Source: a bacterium UBP15_UBA6099 (GTDB taxonomy: Bacteria > UBP15 > UBA6099). From it: a stretch of DNA of 34,454 nt. The notes under the pieces are model-generated. The model was not told the DNA's origin, did not search any database, and worked only from the letters and a program-made list of their open reading frames with translations. Both the position numbers and the translations under genes were made by a program. Positions 8,205-16,900 of this stretch are shown piece by piece. How positions within the stretch are numbered: position 1 is the stretch's first letter; the number at the start of each line of letters is the position of its first letter. Location: assembly GCA_002435745.1 (NCBI GenBank), contig DIWT01000042.1:1-34454 (forward strand). Direction: 5' to 3'.

Positions 8205-9347
8205 TCAGCCTTTCAGTTCGGCGGCGGCGATCACGAGGCGCTGCACTTCATTGGTTCCCTCGTAAATCTCCGTGATTTTGGCGTCGCGGAAATTGCGTTC
8301 GACGGGGTATTCTTTGGTGTAGCCGTATCCGCCGTGAACCTGAATCGCTTTTGTGGCGATCCACATGGCTGCTTCGGCGGCGGCGAGTTTCGCCATTGCC
8401 GATGAGCGGGAGAAGCGGACTTTCTGGTCTTTCTCGAAAGCGGCTCTGAGAGTGAGCAGCCGGGCGCAGTCGAGTTTGGTGGCCATGTCGGCGATCATCC
8501 ACTGAATGGCCTGAATGTCGGCGAGAGGCTTTCCGAACTGGAAGCGTTCGCGGGCGTGCTTCTTGGAGGCTTCGAGGGCGGCGCGCGCAATGCCGAGCGC
8601 TTGGGAGGCTATCCCGATGCGTCCGCCATCCAGCGTCTGCATGGCGATTTTGAATCCGTCGCCTTCTTTGCCGAGGATGTTTTCGGCGGGGATGCGGCAG
8701 TCTTCGAACACCAACTCAGTGGTTGATGAGCCGCAGATGCCAAGTTTGTCTTCGATTTTGCCTATGGAGTATCCGGGCGTTCCTTTTTCGACTATGAACG
8801 TGGACATGCCTTTGTGCTTTTTTTCAGCGTCTGTCATCGCGAACACAACCGCGATGTCGGCCTCTTTGCCGTTCGTGATGAAGTTTTTCGTGCCGTTGAG
8901 GACCCACTCGTTGCCGTCAAGGACGGCGCGTGTGCGCTGGCCGATGACGTCCGAGCCGGCGTTCGGTTCAGTGAGGCCGAAGCAGCCGAGTTTGGCTCCG
9001 CTCGCAAGCGGCTTAAGGAATTTTTCTTTCTGCTCCGGAGTGGAGTTGCGTTCGACCGGGTCGCAAACAAGCGAGTTGTTGACCGACATTATTACGCCGG
9101 TGGACGCGCAGGCGGCGGAGATTTCTTCGAGCGCGAGAACGTAGCAGACGGTGTCCATGCCCGCGCCGCCGCTGGCCGGATCGACCATTATCCCCATAAG
9201 TCCCAACTCGCCCATTTTGGCCACCAGTTCGGACGGGAACCTGTGGTTCTTGTCGATCTCGGCGGCTTTCGGGGCGACTTCTTTGACGGCGAAATTCTTC
9301 GCCATTTCCTGAATCATTCGTTGTTCGTCGCTTAAGTTAAAATCCAT
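8205..9347 (-). CDS. Short-chain acyl-CoA dehydrogenase, butyryl-CoA dehydrogenase type
   Basis: The 380-residue enzyme aligns by eye from end to end with clostridial Bcd-type FAD acyl-CoA dehydrogenases: MDFNLSDEQ start, GLTEPNAGSD, NGTKNFITNG, LGICGSSTTELVFEDC, GGRIGIASQALGIA, QVHGGYGYTKEYPVERNFRDAKITEIYEGT. The catalytic base is the Glu of YEGT (about residue 363). It would oxidise a short acyl-CoA or reduce a 2-enoyl-CoA in the cytoplasm and pass electrons to ETF. No etfA, etfB, thiolase or crotonase gene is adjacent. I prefer the ATG at 9347, which follows a GGGTG, over the GTG at 9356. It follows the coiled-coil gene on the same strand after a 74-base gap. Confidence 0.92.
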   Translation of the reverse strand: MDFNLSDEQRMIQEMAKNFAVKEVAPKAAEIDKNHRFPSELVAKMGELGLMGIMVDPASGGAGMDTVCYVLALEEISAACASTGVIMSVNNSLVCDPVERNSTPEQKEKFLKPLASGAKLGCFGLTEPNAGSDVIGQRTRAVLDGNEWVLNGTKNFITNGKEADIAVVFAMTDAEKKHKGMSTFIVEKGTPGYSIGKIEDKLGICGSSTTELVFEDCRIPAENILGKEGDGFKIAMQTLDGGRIGIASQALGIARAALEASKKHARERFQFGKPLADIQAIQWMIADMATKLDCARLLTLRAAFEKDQKVRFSRSSAMAKLAAAEAAMWIATKAIQVHGGYGYTKEYPVERNFRDAKITEIYEGTNEVQRLVIAAAELKG

Positions 9348-9421
9348 TGGATGCACCCGCTTTCGTTTTTTTATGAGCGTGACGGGCCGAGGCGCAATAA
9401 ATCCAGCGCCGGGACGCGCCG

Positions 9422-9781
9422 CTATTTCTTCTTGAAAAATCCCGTCTTTGCCTTGAGGTCCTCAAGCTCCCGGTGTTTATTCTGCAAAGAGGCCTGAAGC
9501 CGGGCTATTGTCTCGTCCTTCTGTTTGAGCATGGACACCAGCCCCTTTCCTTTGTCGCCGACCTGAGACGACAATTCTTCGATTTTTGTGTCTCGTTCTT
9601 TTATGCTTTCCTCGAAAGTTTTCACTTGCTGTTCCAGAGTGATGACGCGCGTCTGAGCGGTCTTGATCTGGTTTCGCAACTGATGAATCTCGAGTTTGAG
9701 GTTTTCTGTGTTTCTGACGCTTTTGAGCAGGGCTGAATAGTCGCTCGGAGCGCCTGTTTCTTGTTTTTCCTGTTCGGACAT
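9422..9781 (-). CDS. Short coiled-coil protein downstream of pilT
   Basis: The 119-residue, highly charged protein is predicted to be almost wholly one coiled coil (about residues 22-110), ending in a basic KTGFFKKK tail. It has no signal peptide or membrane segment. GGAGG lies 8 bases before the ATG, and the gene begins 13 bases after the pilT stop, so it is almost certainly co-transcribed with pilT. I do not recognise a family. A structural or adaptor role linked to the PilT motor is possible but rests only on position. Confidence 0.75.
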   Translation of the reverse strand: MSEQEKQETGAPSDYSALLKSVRNTENLKLEIHQLRNQIKTAQTRVITLEQQVKTFEESIKERDTKIEELSSQVGDKGKGLVSMLKQKDETIARLQASLQNKHRELEDLKAKTGFFKKK

Positions 9782-9794
9782 TCGTTTTCCTCCG

Positions 9795-10874
9795 TCAGAC
9801 GTAGTCTAGGTAGAGGGCGCGCAGAGCCGAGTCAAGTTCGGAGATGCGCTGGCAGGAATTGCGCGCGGTTTCGTAGTCTACCTTATCATGAACCATGAGG
9901 GCGACAATGGACTGTTCAAGAGTCTGCATTCCGAAATTCTCGACCGACGCCCTGATGCTGTCGTAAAGGTCGCCTGTTCTGCCGTTGAGCAGGTGGTCGG
10001 ATATCGCGGGCGAGTTGGTCATGATTTCCACAGCCGCCGCGCGGCCCTTCTTGTCTTTCATAGGAACCAGCCGTTGGGCGACTATGCCCCGGAGCGTCTG
10101 GCTCAACTGAATTCTTATCTGTCGGTGCTGGTTCTGGGGGAACGAGTCAACTATGCGGTCGACCGTCTGCGCGGCGTCAAGAGTGTGGAGGGTGGACAGC
10201 ACAAGGTGGCCCGTCTCCGCCGCGCTCATCGCCGCAGATACTGTCTCAAGGTCTCTCATTTCACCGATAACAATCACGTCAGGGTCCTGCCTGAACACCA
10301 TCCGCAGGCCCTCGGCGAAGGTCAGCGTGTCCGCTCCGACCTCTCTCTGCACTATGGATGAAAGGTTGTCCCGGAACAGGTATTCGATCGGGTCTTCAAT
10401 GGTGATTATCTGTTTATGGTAGTTTTTGTTTATGTAGTCGATCATCGCGGCCAGCGTGGTGGACTTGCCGCTTCCGGCTGGGCCGGTGACAACTACCAGC
10501 CCGGAGTTCATCCTCGCAAGGTTGGTCACGGTGGCGGGCAGTCCGAGGTCTTCTATCGAGGGAATGTCGAATGGTATCGTTCTGATGACCATCGCGAGAG
10601 TGCCGCGCTGATACAGGATGTTCACTCTGAAACGGGACACTCCGGGCAGGCTGTACGCCACATCTATGCCTTTGTTCTTTTTCAGCCGCAACTGGTCTTC
10701 GTCGTTGAGCACGTCGAAGATGAAATCGTCCATGTCGGTCGGTTTGATTCTGAGATACTCTTCGAGAGGAGTGAGGTCGCCGTGCAACCGGATTACGGGG
10801 GGGCGCCCCACTTTAAGGTGAAGGTCAGAAGCCTTCTTCTCCACCATGGTTTTTAGAAGTTCGTCCAGCTTCAT
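9795..10874 (-). CDS. pilT: PilT-type twitching-motility retraction ATPase
   Basis: The 359-residue secretion ATPase shows an N-terminal PAS-like part beginning MKLDELLKTMVEKKASDLHL, Walker A GPAGSGKSTT at 131-140, the Asp-box ITIEDPIEYLF near 157-167, Walker B around DPDVIVIGEMRD (197-208) and His-box TGHLVLSTLHT (221-231). Length and the lack of a long N-terminal extension fit PilT and not PilB. PilT hexamers depolymerise type IV pili from the cytoplasmic face; PilU-like or regulatory paralogues cannot be excluded. No other pilus gene lies in the window. It is first in the unit with the coiled-coil gene. Confidence 0.92.
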   Translation of the reverse strand: MKLDELLKTMVEKKASDLHLKVGRPPVIRLHGDLTPLEEYLRIKPTDMDDFIFDVLNDEDQLRLKKNKGIDVAYSLPGVSRFRVNILYQRGTLAMVIRTIPFDIPSIEDLGLPATVTNLARMNSGLVVVTGPAGSGKSTTLAAMIDYINKNYHKQIITIEDPIEYLFRDNLSSIVQREVGADTLTFAEGLRMVFRQDPDVIVIGEMRDLETVSAAMSAAETGHLVLSTLHTLDAAQTVDRIVDSFPQNQHRQIRIQLSQTLRGIVAQRLVPMKDKKGRAAAVEIMTNSPAISDHLLNGRTGDLYDSIRASVENFGMQTLEQSIVALMVHDKVDYETARNSCQRISELDSALRALYLDYV

Positions 10875-10930
10875 TATGTTAAGACGTTCTCCGCGCCGGC
10901 TTTTGCCGCCATTAAAGTAAATATTAAGCT

Positions 10931-10959
10931 ATTATAGCAATCGCGCCACAAAAACTGAA
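10931..10959 (-). promoter_or_regulatory. Putative pilT promoter
   Basis: On the minus strand TTCAGT (10954-10959) and a perfect TATAAT (10931-10936) are separated by 17 bases and lie about 60 bases upstream of the pilT ATG. On the plus strand a second TATAAT at 11029-11034 could serve the divergent gene at 11045, with little or no leader. Confidence 0.5.
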
Positions 10960-11044
10960 CAACTCGCCATTTATAAGCGCGAGCCGGAGAAAGGAGCTTT
11001 CCGGCGGTTGCCCCGCGCGCGCTTATCATATAATATTTCCGTGG

Positions 11045-12679
11045 ATGAAAAACAGAGGAAAAACAAAAACAATGCCGAGGGGCGGCAATCCCGGCGGCGG
11101 CGCAAAGGGCTTCAAGGCTGAACATACGGCATCCGGCGCAAGTTCGGTTCTGATCCATGCGCTTGTTTTTTTCTCCGGCATGACGGTGATGGCGGTGGAG
11201 TTGGCGGCGTCGCGGCTCTTTGCGCCTTATTTCGGAACCACAGTGTTCGTTTGGTCAGGGCTAATCGGGGCGCTTCTGGTGTTTCTGGCGATAGGGTATT
11301 ACGCGGGAGGCCGGTTGAGCCGAAGAGGATTCGGGAGCAAAGGCCTGTTCGGGATAACGCTTGCGGCGTCGGCTGCCGCGGCGGCGGCTCCGTTTGCCGC
11401 GCGTCCCGTGATGGCGGCTCTTACGGCTAACGCGGGGCCTGCCGACAGCCTTCTTCCGGCGATAATAATCGCCGCGGCGGCGGCTCTTGCGCCGACTCTT
11501 ATTCCGCTGGGGTGCGTGTTGCCGCTTGCGACGGGGATACTCAGCAGGAGCGACCGCGACGCCGGTCAGGTGGCGGGCGGGCTGTACGCCGTGTCCACCG
11601 TCGGGAGCGTGGTCGGCGTGTTCGCTCCCGTTCTCTTCACATTGCCGACAATCGGGACGCGGTTGACGTTCATCCTTTTCGCGGGCGTTCTGGCCGCCGT
11701 TTCGATAGTCGGCATGGCGGGAGCCAAATTTCTGCCGGTTGCCGCGGCGGCTTTCTCTCTTCTGGGATACGCCACCGCCGGAGTCCCTATGAAATCGCCC
11801 CCGCCTCTCCCAGAAATCAGGCTGGCGGAGAAAGAAACTCTGTACAATTATTCGCAGATAACCCGCGAGGGGCCGGAAGTGCGGATGCTCATTGACAACG
11901 GATGGTTCATGTACTCGAAGATTATCGAGGGCAAGGCGCTGACGGATTCTTACAGGGATTATTTCGCGTTGTCGGGGATGTTTTCGCCAGACGCGGATTT
12001 TCCGGCAGAAATACTCATACTCGGCGCGGCAGGCGGCGCGGACGCAAGGGTTCTGAAACATATTTATCCGAATGCGCGCGTGACAGGCGTTGAGATCGAC
12101 CCCGGTTTGCTTGAACTGGGCAGGCGGCACATGGGATTGGGCTATTACATTGACAGGACGGTCGTAGGCGACGGGCGCGCTTTTCTCAGATCGTCCGACG
12201 AAAAGTTCGATCTAATCGTTCTTGATGTTTATTCACAGACCTACATTCCTTTTCACATGACGACAAAAGAATTTTTTCATCTCGCAAAGGACAGGCTGAC
12301 CGACAGGGGAGTGGTGGCGTTCAACGTCGCGTGGCGCTCTTTCGACGACTGGGCTTTGCTGAGGCGTTGCGCCGACACCCTCGACGCGGTTTTTCCTTCG
12401 GTTTTCATCAGGACGATGCCGAACCGGCTGAACACAGTGTTGTTCGCGTCGAAGTCGAGAGTGGATATGAACGCGCTTGAAAGAAACCTTTTGTCTAGAG
12501 CGGATATTATCCCGCGCGAGTTGACGGAGGATAACGCGGAGCACTTTCACAGCTATTCGTCCGACGGGGCCGGGATCCCGTTCACCGACGACCTTGCGCC
12601 GGTGGAGTATTATACGGACACCACGATACGAAAGGTGTTCGGAATTATCGAAAGCAAAAAACGGCGAATCAGCCGATAA
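11045..12679 (+). CDS. Membrane-anchored spermidine-synthase-like protein (fused MFS/spermidine synthase type)
   Basis: The N-terminal half (about residues 35-245) holds six to seven hydrophobic helices. It starts with the typical FFSGMTVMAVELAASRLFAPYFGTTVFVWSG segment of these fusions. The C-terminal half (about 265-530) is a SAM/dcSAM-binding fold with ILGAAGGAD, VTGVEIDP, VGDGRAF and LDVYSQTYIPFHMTT. Genuine spermidine synthases have a different loop after the catalytic Asp, so polyamine synthesis is uncertain and the substrate is open. The start may be ATG 11045 or ATG 11072. The latter has AGAGG 13 bases upstream, and the difference is a basic leader. The decarboxylase-family gene follows after 17 bases. 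Confidence 0.82.
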   Translation: MKNRGKTKTMPRGGNPGGGAKGFKAEHTASGASSVLIHALVFFSGMTVMAVELAASRLFAPYFGTTVFVWSGLIGALLVFLAIGYYAGGRLSRRGFGSKGLFGITLAASAAAAAAPFAARPVMAALTANAGPADSLLPAIIIAAAAALAPTLIPLGCVLPLATGILSRSDRDAGQVAGGLYAVSTVGSVVGVFAPVLFTLPTIGTRLTFILFAGVLAAVSIVGMAGAKFLPVAAAAFSLLGYATAGVPMKSPPPLPEIRLAEKETLYNYSQITREGPEVRMLIDNGWFMYSKIIEGKALTDSYRDYFALSGMFSPDADFPAEILILGAAGGADARVLKHIYPNARVTGVEIDPGLLELGRRHMGLGYYIDRTVVGDGRAFLRSSDEKFDLIVLDVYSQTYIPFHMTTKEFFHLAKDRLTDRGVVAFNVAWRSFDDWALLRRCADTLDAVFPSVFIRTMPNRLNTVLFASKSRVDMNALERNLLSRADIIPRELTEDNAEHFHSYSSDGAGIPFTDDLAPVEYYTDTTIRKVFGIIESKKRRISR

Positions 12680-12696
12680 ACTATTCGGAGGCGGAC

Positions 12697-13788
12697 ATGA
12701 CAGGAAAAGAACGGTTTCTTACAGCGCTCAAGGGAGGGCAGCCCGACGCCGTCCCCATCTGGGAGATGGGCATCAACGAGGTTTGCATCATAGACGCGGC
12801 GAAGCATTTCTTCACCGATCTGCCCGCCAGAAAACTAATCCATGAAATGAACATGGCGGAGCAACTGGCCCTTCTCAACACTCTGGTGAAGCTTCTGGAC
12901 ACTCTGGATATGGACGGAGTGACGATGCCGACGCTCACCGGCAGGGAGGATTTGGGCGGAAACAAAGTGCGGGACAAGCTCGGCGTGGTGTCTCATGTGA
13001 CGCCGCACGGAGAGCCGTTCCCTGTGGACGGCCCGATAAAGAGCGAGAGCGATCTTTCGGGGTACAAGATGCCGAAGCCGGATGATTCGTTTATGATGGC
13101 CGTCCGGTTTGCGTCCGCTCAGTTTGCGGGCCGCAGGGCGGTGGTTCTCCATTCGCCCGGCACTTTCAAAGTAAGCTGGAGCCTTAGAGGAAGCATGGAG
13201 GCGCTGCTTACCGATTTCGCCCTGAATCCGACGCTGGCGCACAGTCTGGCGCGCATGGTCACGGACTATTGCATTGAAGTGTTCTCGCTGGCGATGAAGA
13301 GCGGCGCGGACGCGGTTATCCTCGAAGGCGACCTTGCGATGAATAACAACACTCTGATGTCTCCCAAACACTACAGGGAATTCATCAAGCCGTATCACAA
13401 GGAGATAACCGACGCCGTGCATGCCGCCGGAGGGCTTATAGCAAAGCATTCGGACGGGAATCTCTGGCCGATTCTGGACGACCTTATGGAAGCCGGATTC
13501 GACGGCATTCATCCCATCCAGCCGCAGTGCATGGACATCGGGGAAGTGAAAGCTCATTGCGCCGGCAGAGCGGCAGTGCTCGGCAATATCGACTGCATAG
13601 GCGTCCTTGTCGACGGAACAACGGACGATGTGGATGAATATGTCAAACAGACCATTCGCGTCGCCGCTCCCGGCGGTGGATATATTCTGTCATCTTCAAA
13701 TTCCATACATCCGGACGTCAAACCGGAGAATTTCATCGCGATGACGAAGGCGGCGAAAAAATACGGCGCGTATCCGATAAATGTTTGA
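12697..13788 (+). CDS. Uroporphyrinogen decarboxylase family protein (MtaA/CmuA-like, not HemE)
   Basis: The 363-residue protein has the URO-D TIM-barrel pattern: MTGKERFLTALKGGQPDAVP start, a VVLHSPGTF strand, and the C-terminal HSDGNLWPILDDLMEAGFDGIHPIQPQ and LGNIDCIGVLVDGT segments. The RQAGRY motif of true HemE is absent, so haem synthesis is unlikely. Relatives include methylcobamide:CoM methyltransferases and many uncharacterised enzymes; a methyl-transfer or decarboxylation role is plausible but unproven. GGAGG stands 5 bases before the ATG. It lies 17 bases after the spermidine-synthase-like gene and probably shares its transcript. Confidence 0.85.
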   Translation: MTGKERFLTALKGGQPDAVPIWEMGINEVCIIDAAKHFFTDLPARKLIHEMNMAEQLALLNTLVKLLDTLDMDGVTMPTLTGREDLGGNKVRDKLGVVSHVTPHGEPFPVDGPIKSESDLSGYKMPKPDDSFMMAVRFASAQFAGRRAVVLHSPGTFKVSWSLRGSMEALLTDFALNPTLAHSLARMVTDYCIEVFSLAMKSGADAVILEGDLAMNNNTLMSPKHYREFIKPYHKEITDAVHAAGGLIAKHSDGNLWPILDDLMEAGFDGIHPIQPQCMDIGEVKAHCAGRAAVLGNIDCIGVLVDGTTDDVDEYVKQTIRVAAPGGGYILSSSNSIHPDVKPENFIAMTKAAKKYGAYPINV

Positions 13789-13884
13789 AAAATAAGCGTC
13801 GATTAGCGTTTTATTGGTAATTTGTTGAACATGCCTGATGTAGATTCTTATATTCTCGCTTCGAATTTCATCCGGCGATAGTTA

Positions 13885-13922
13885 TTGCATAGTTATAAAA
13901 ATTTAGATAAATAATATATAAT
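13885..13922 (+). promoter_or_regulatory. AT-rich promoter region of the PRC-barrel gene
   Basis: The 211-base spacer 13789-13999 ends in a run of A/T. It contains TTGCAT at 13885-13890, a weak -10 (TAAATA) 17 bases later and a perfect TATAAT at 13917-13922 without a properly spaced -35. A promoter is likely somewhere here; the exact element is not decided. No small gene is visible in the spacer. Confidence 0.4.
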
Positions 13923-13999
13923 ATATAAGTTTTGATGTTCGTATTTTAAAAGATGCGGCTGTGTGTTCGCGCGCGGCTTTGCGAAAGGAAAACGCGCTG

Positions 14000-16900
14000 A
14001 TGTCTGAGGCAAGAACCGGGAAAAGAATGAAGCGCCTGACAGAGTTCCGCAATCTGCCGGTTGTTAATGTGGCGGACGGAAATGAACTGGGAGCGGTAAA
14101 CAGTTTTCTGATCGACACTGAGCAAGGTAAGCTGGCTGGATTCGTGCTCGCCTCGAAGCCGGGCGGTTATGGCGTGCGGGTCGTGCCTCTTTCGGCGGTG
14201 AGCAGTTTCGGAAGTTTCGCCATGACCCTCAAAAGGGACGGGGAAGCGGTTGACCTTATCGGCGACCCGTATCTTCTTTCCCTCTTTGAAAAAGACGTTC
14301 CGCTTCTCGGCTCGAAGGTGTTCGTAGAGAACGTGGACAAGACAATCGGATTCGTTAAAGACGTCGGAGTCAGCGTGGAGGACGGGGAGTTGCTGCTGCT
14401 GACGGTCACAAGCGACGCCGGGTTCACTTCTCCATACCGCGCATCCATACCGTACGGGGCGGTTGTTTCTGCGGACAGGGACACCGTGGTGATAAAGAGC
14501 GACGAAAGACTTAGATATGTGAAGATGAGCGCGGCGGGATCGGCGGGGGCCGACAGCGCGGCGCTTGTTCCTCTCGTGATCGAGGAACACAAGCTCGCGG
14601 AGGCGATGAACGAACGAGTGCGCGAGGAGATGGAGAAGGTGATGTCCGGTCTGCGCTCTGCTCTCGGCTTCGAGTTTGAGCGCCATTTTCTTTCAAAGCA
14701 CAAGGAACCGATGGCATCGGAGCTGCTCGCTCAGCTTAAAGGCTCAATTGAGGCGGTATACGAGAACAGATTCAACGAGGCGGCGCGCGCGTTCAGGGAA
14801 TTGCTCATGGAAACCGCGCGCGGGCTGGTCAAGGGCGAGAATTTTGAGTCGAGGCTGGCCGCCGCCGGGGACGACGCAAAGCGAATAAACGACGAATTGT
14901 CGTCGCGCATGGAATCTACAGTCGAAGCGCTAAGGAATGAGTTGGCCGCGGCAAAGGCGGGATTGTCGGACGCAATCAGGTCTGAGGATGAATCAACCCG
15001 GCGCACGCTGGAATCCGTCATAGATTCGATGGCCTCGAAGTTGGAATCGGCGACTGACAGGAAACTGAGAGCGTTGTCCGATGAGATAGCGGCCAGAGTG
15101 GAAGACGCTTCCCAAGCGGCCGACACGAGATTGTTGAAGATCGACGCGGGCGCTCGCGATTTCGAGAAGTCTTTGCGCGCCTCAATAGAACAAACCCGCG
15201 CTTTTGTGTCCGATGAAGTGTCGCAGGCGATGGCCGCAATGTCGGCTCAACTCGAAGAAGCCCGCGCGAAGTTCTCGGAAACTCTCGATAGGGCGGCAAA
15301 GGAATCCTCCACGACTTTCGCGTCGTTCAAGCGGAATATCGAAGCTGAAATCACAAAAATCAGACAGGAATCCGAGGCCGCCAAACAAGAAATCTCTCGC
15401 GCGGCCAAGGAGTCCGATTCAAAAATCGGTTCGGCGATCACAGAGGCAAAAGCTGAAACGGCGGAGTTAATAAGGTCATTAAAAGATGAATTGTTCGGCA
15501 GGATGAATGATGAACTGCGCGCGGTTAAGGAAGAAATCAAATCTGTCGAGATGAAAATTCCCGCGCTCGATCCCGCCGATGTAAGAGAAGAACTGTCGTC
15601 CGCGATGGCTGAAATGGAAGCACGGATGGACGGGATGGCGGAGAGGTCGGCGGCGACTGAATCGGCGCTGCGCGAAGCAGAAACGAAGCTTGAGGGCGCG
15701 GCGGACAAATCCGAGTTGGAGAACGCGTCGGCAAAGCTTGAGGCCGCGATAAAAGATGAATCGACCCGTTTGACTTCTCTTATGGAAATGTTTGCCGAAA
15801 AAGAAGCGTTATCATCCGCGATGGCTGAAATGGAAGCGCGGATGGATGGGATGGCGGAGAGGTCGGCGGCGACTGAATCGGCGCTGCGTGAAGCGGAAAC
15901 GAAGCTTGAGGGCGCGGCGGACAAATCCGAGTTGGAGAACGCTCTCGAGATTTTTAGGATGTCGAAGGAAGAAGTCGAATCTTTCATGGAAACGGTCGTG
16001 ACAACCGCCGATTATGAAGCGGACAGGATCGCGATTTTCGAGAAACTATCAGGAGAAACGGAGCGCGTTTCGGAAGAGTCCCGGATTGCCTCCGAATCCT
16101 TGAAGGGCGCTTTTGAGAAATCTTTGAGCGGAATTCAATCGCAATTTGAGAGCTTGAAGAACGAGCATGAGGCTTTGTTGGAAAGCCGGCTTGCAGCATT
16201 CGCCGAAAAGGAAGCTTTGGAGTCGGCTCTCGCCGACATAAGCTCCCGCGCGGATAATTTTGTTTCGAAAACGGACATTGAATCGTCATTTAATGAAATT
16301 CACTCAAAGTTAGGCTCTTTTACGGAGAAGAAAGAATTAGAATCAGCCGTCAAGGAGTTGGAAACCTTGTTGAAAAGGGCGGCGGATAAAGGCGAACTGG
16401 ACAGGATTAAAACCGAATTTGAGGAAATGACAGGGAAACTTGCTAGTTTCGAGGATATGGAAGCCGGCATAGCCGGGGCAGAGGAGAGGTTGCGCGGGGA
16501 GTTGATAGGTTCTCTTGCGCCGTATGTGGACTCAGCCAAATTGGATGAGTCTAATCGCGCTGTTCTCTCCGAAATATCTGAGAAAATAGAAGAGCTTGCA
16601 AAGGAAGTTAGTGAAAAGATAGACAACATTTCTGACTCGATTTCGAACGTCTCTGGAGTAGAGGAGAGGTTGCGCGGGGAGTTGATAGGGTCTCTCGCGC
16701 CGTATGTGGATTCCGCCAAGTTGGAAGAGTCGAGGCGCTCTGTTCTCTCCGAGATATCAGCAAAGATGGATGAAACGATAGAAGAGATGTTGGGAAAAAT
16801 CGACGGATTGACCGTTTCGATATCTAAAGCGGAAGACGCGGCGAAGGCGCTGAATAGTATCGAAGGAAAAATATCTGAAATAGGGAAGGTTGCGGCGGAG

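Noticed and set aside
11261..12130. 289-residue minus-strand open frame
   Set aside because: Shadow of the spermidine-synthase-like gene; Arg-rich, low-complexity product typical of an antisense frame.
12697..13788. Annotation as HemE
   Set aside because: The RQAGRY motif of true uroporphyrinogen decarboxylase is absent.
15247..15987. 246-residue minus-strand open frame inside the coiled-coil gene
   Set aside because: A Ser/Ala/Phe-rich mirror of the repeated coil codons, with no independent start signal.
15599..16758. Regular direct repeats considered as a CRISPR or satellite array
   Set aside because: The repeats are in frame within one coding sequence, only two copies each, with coding spacers; they are protein-level duplications.
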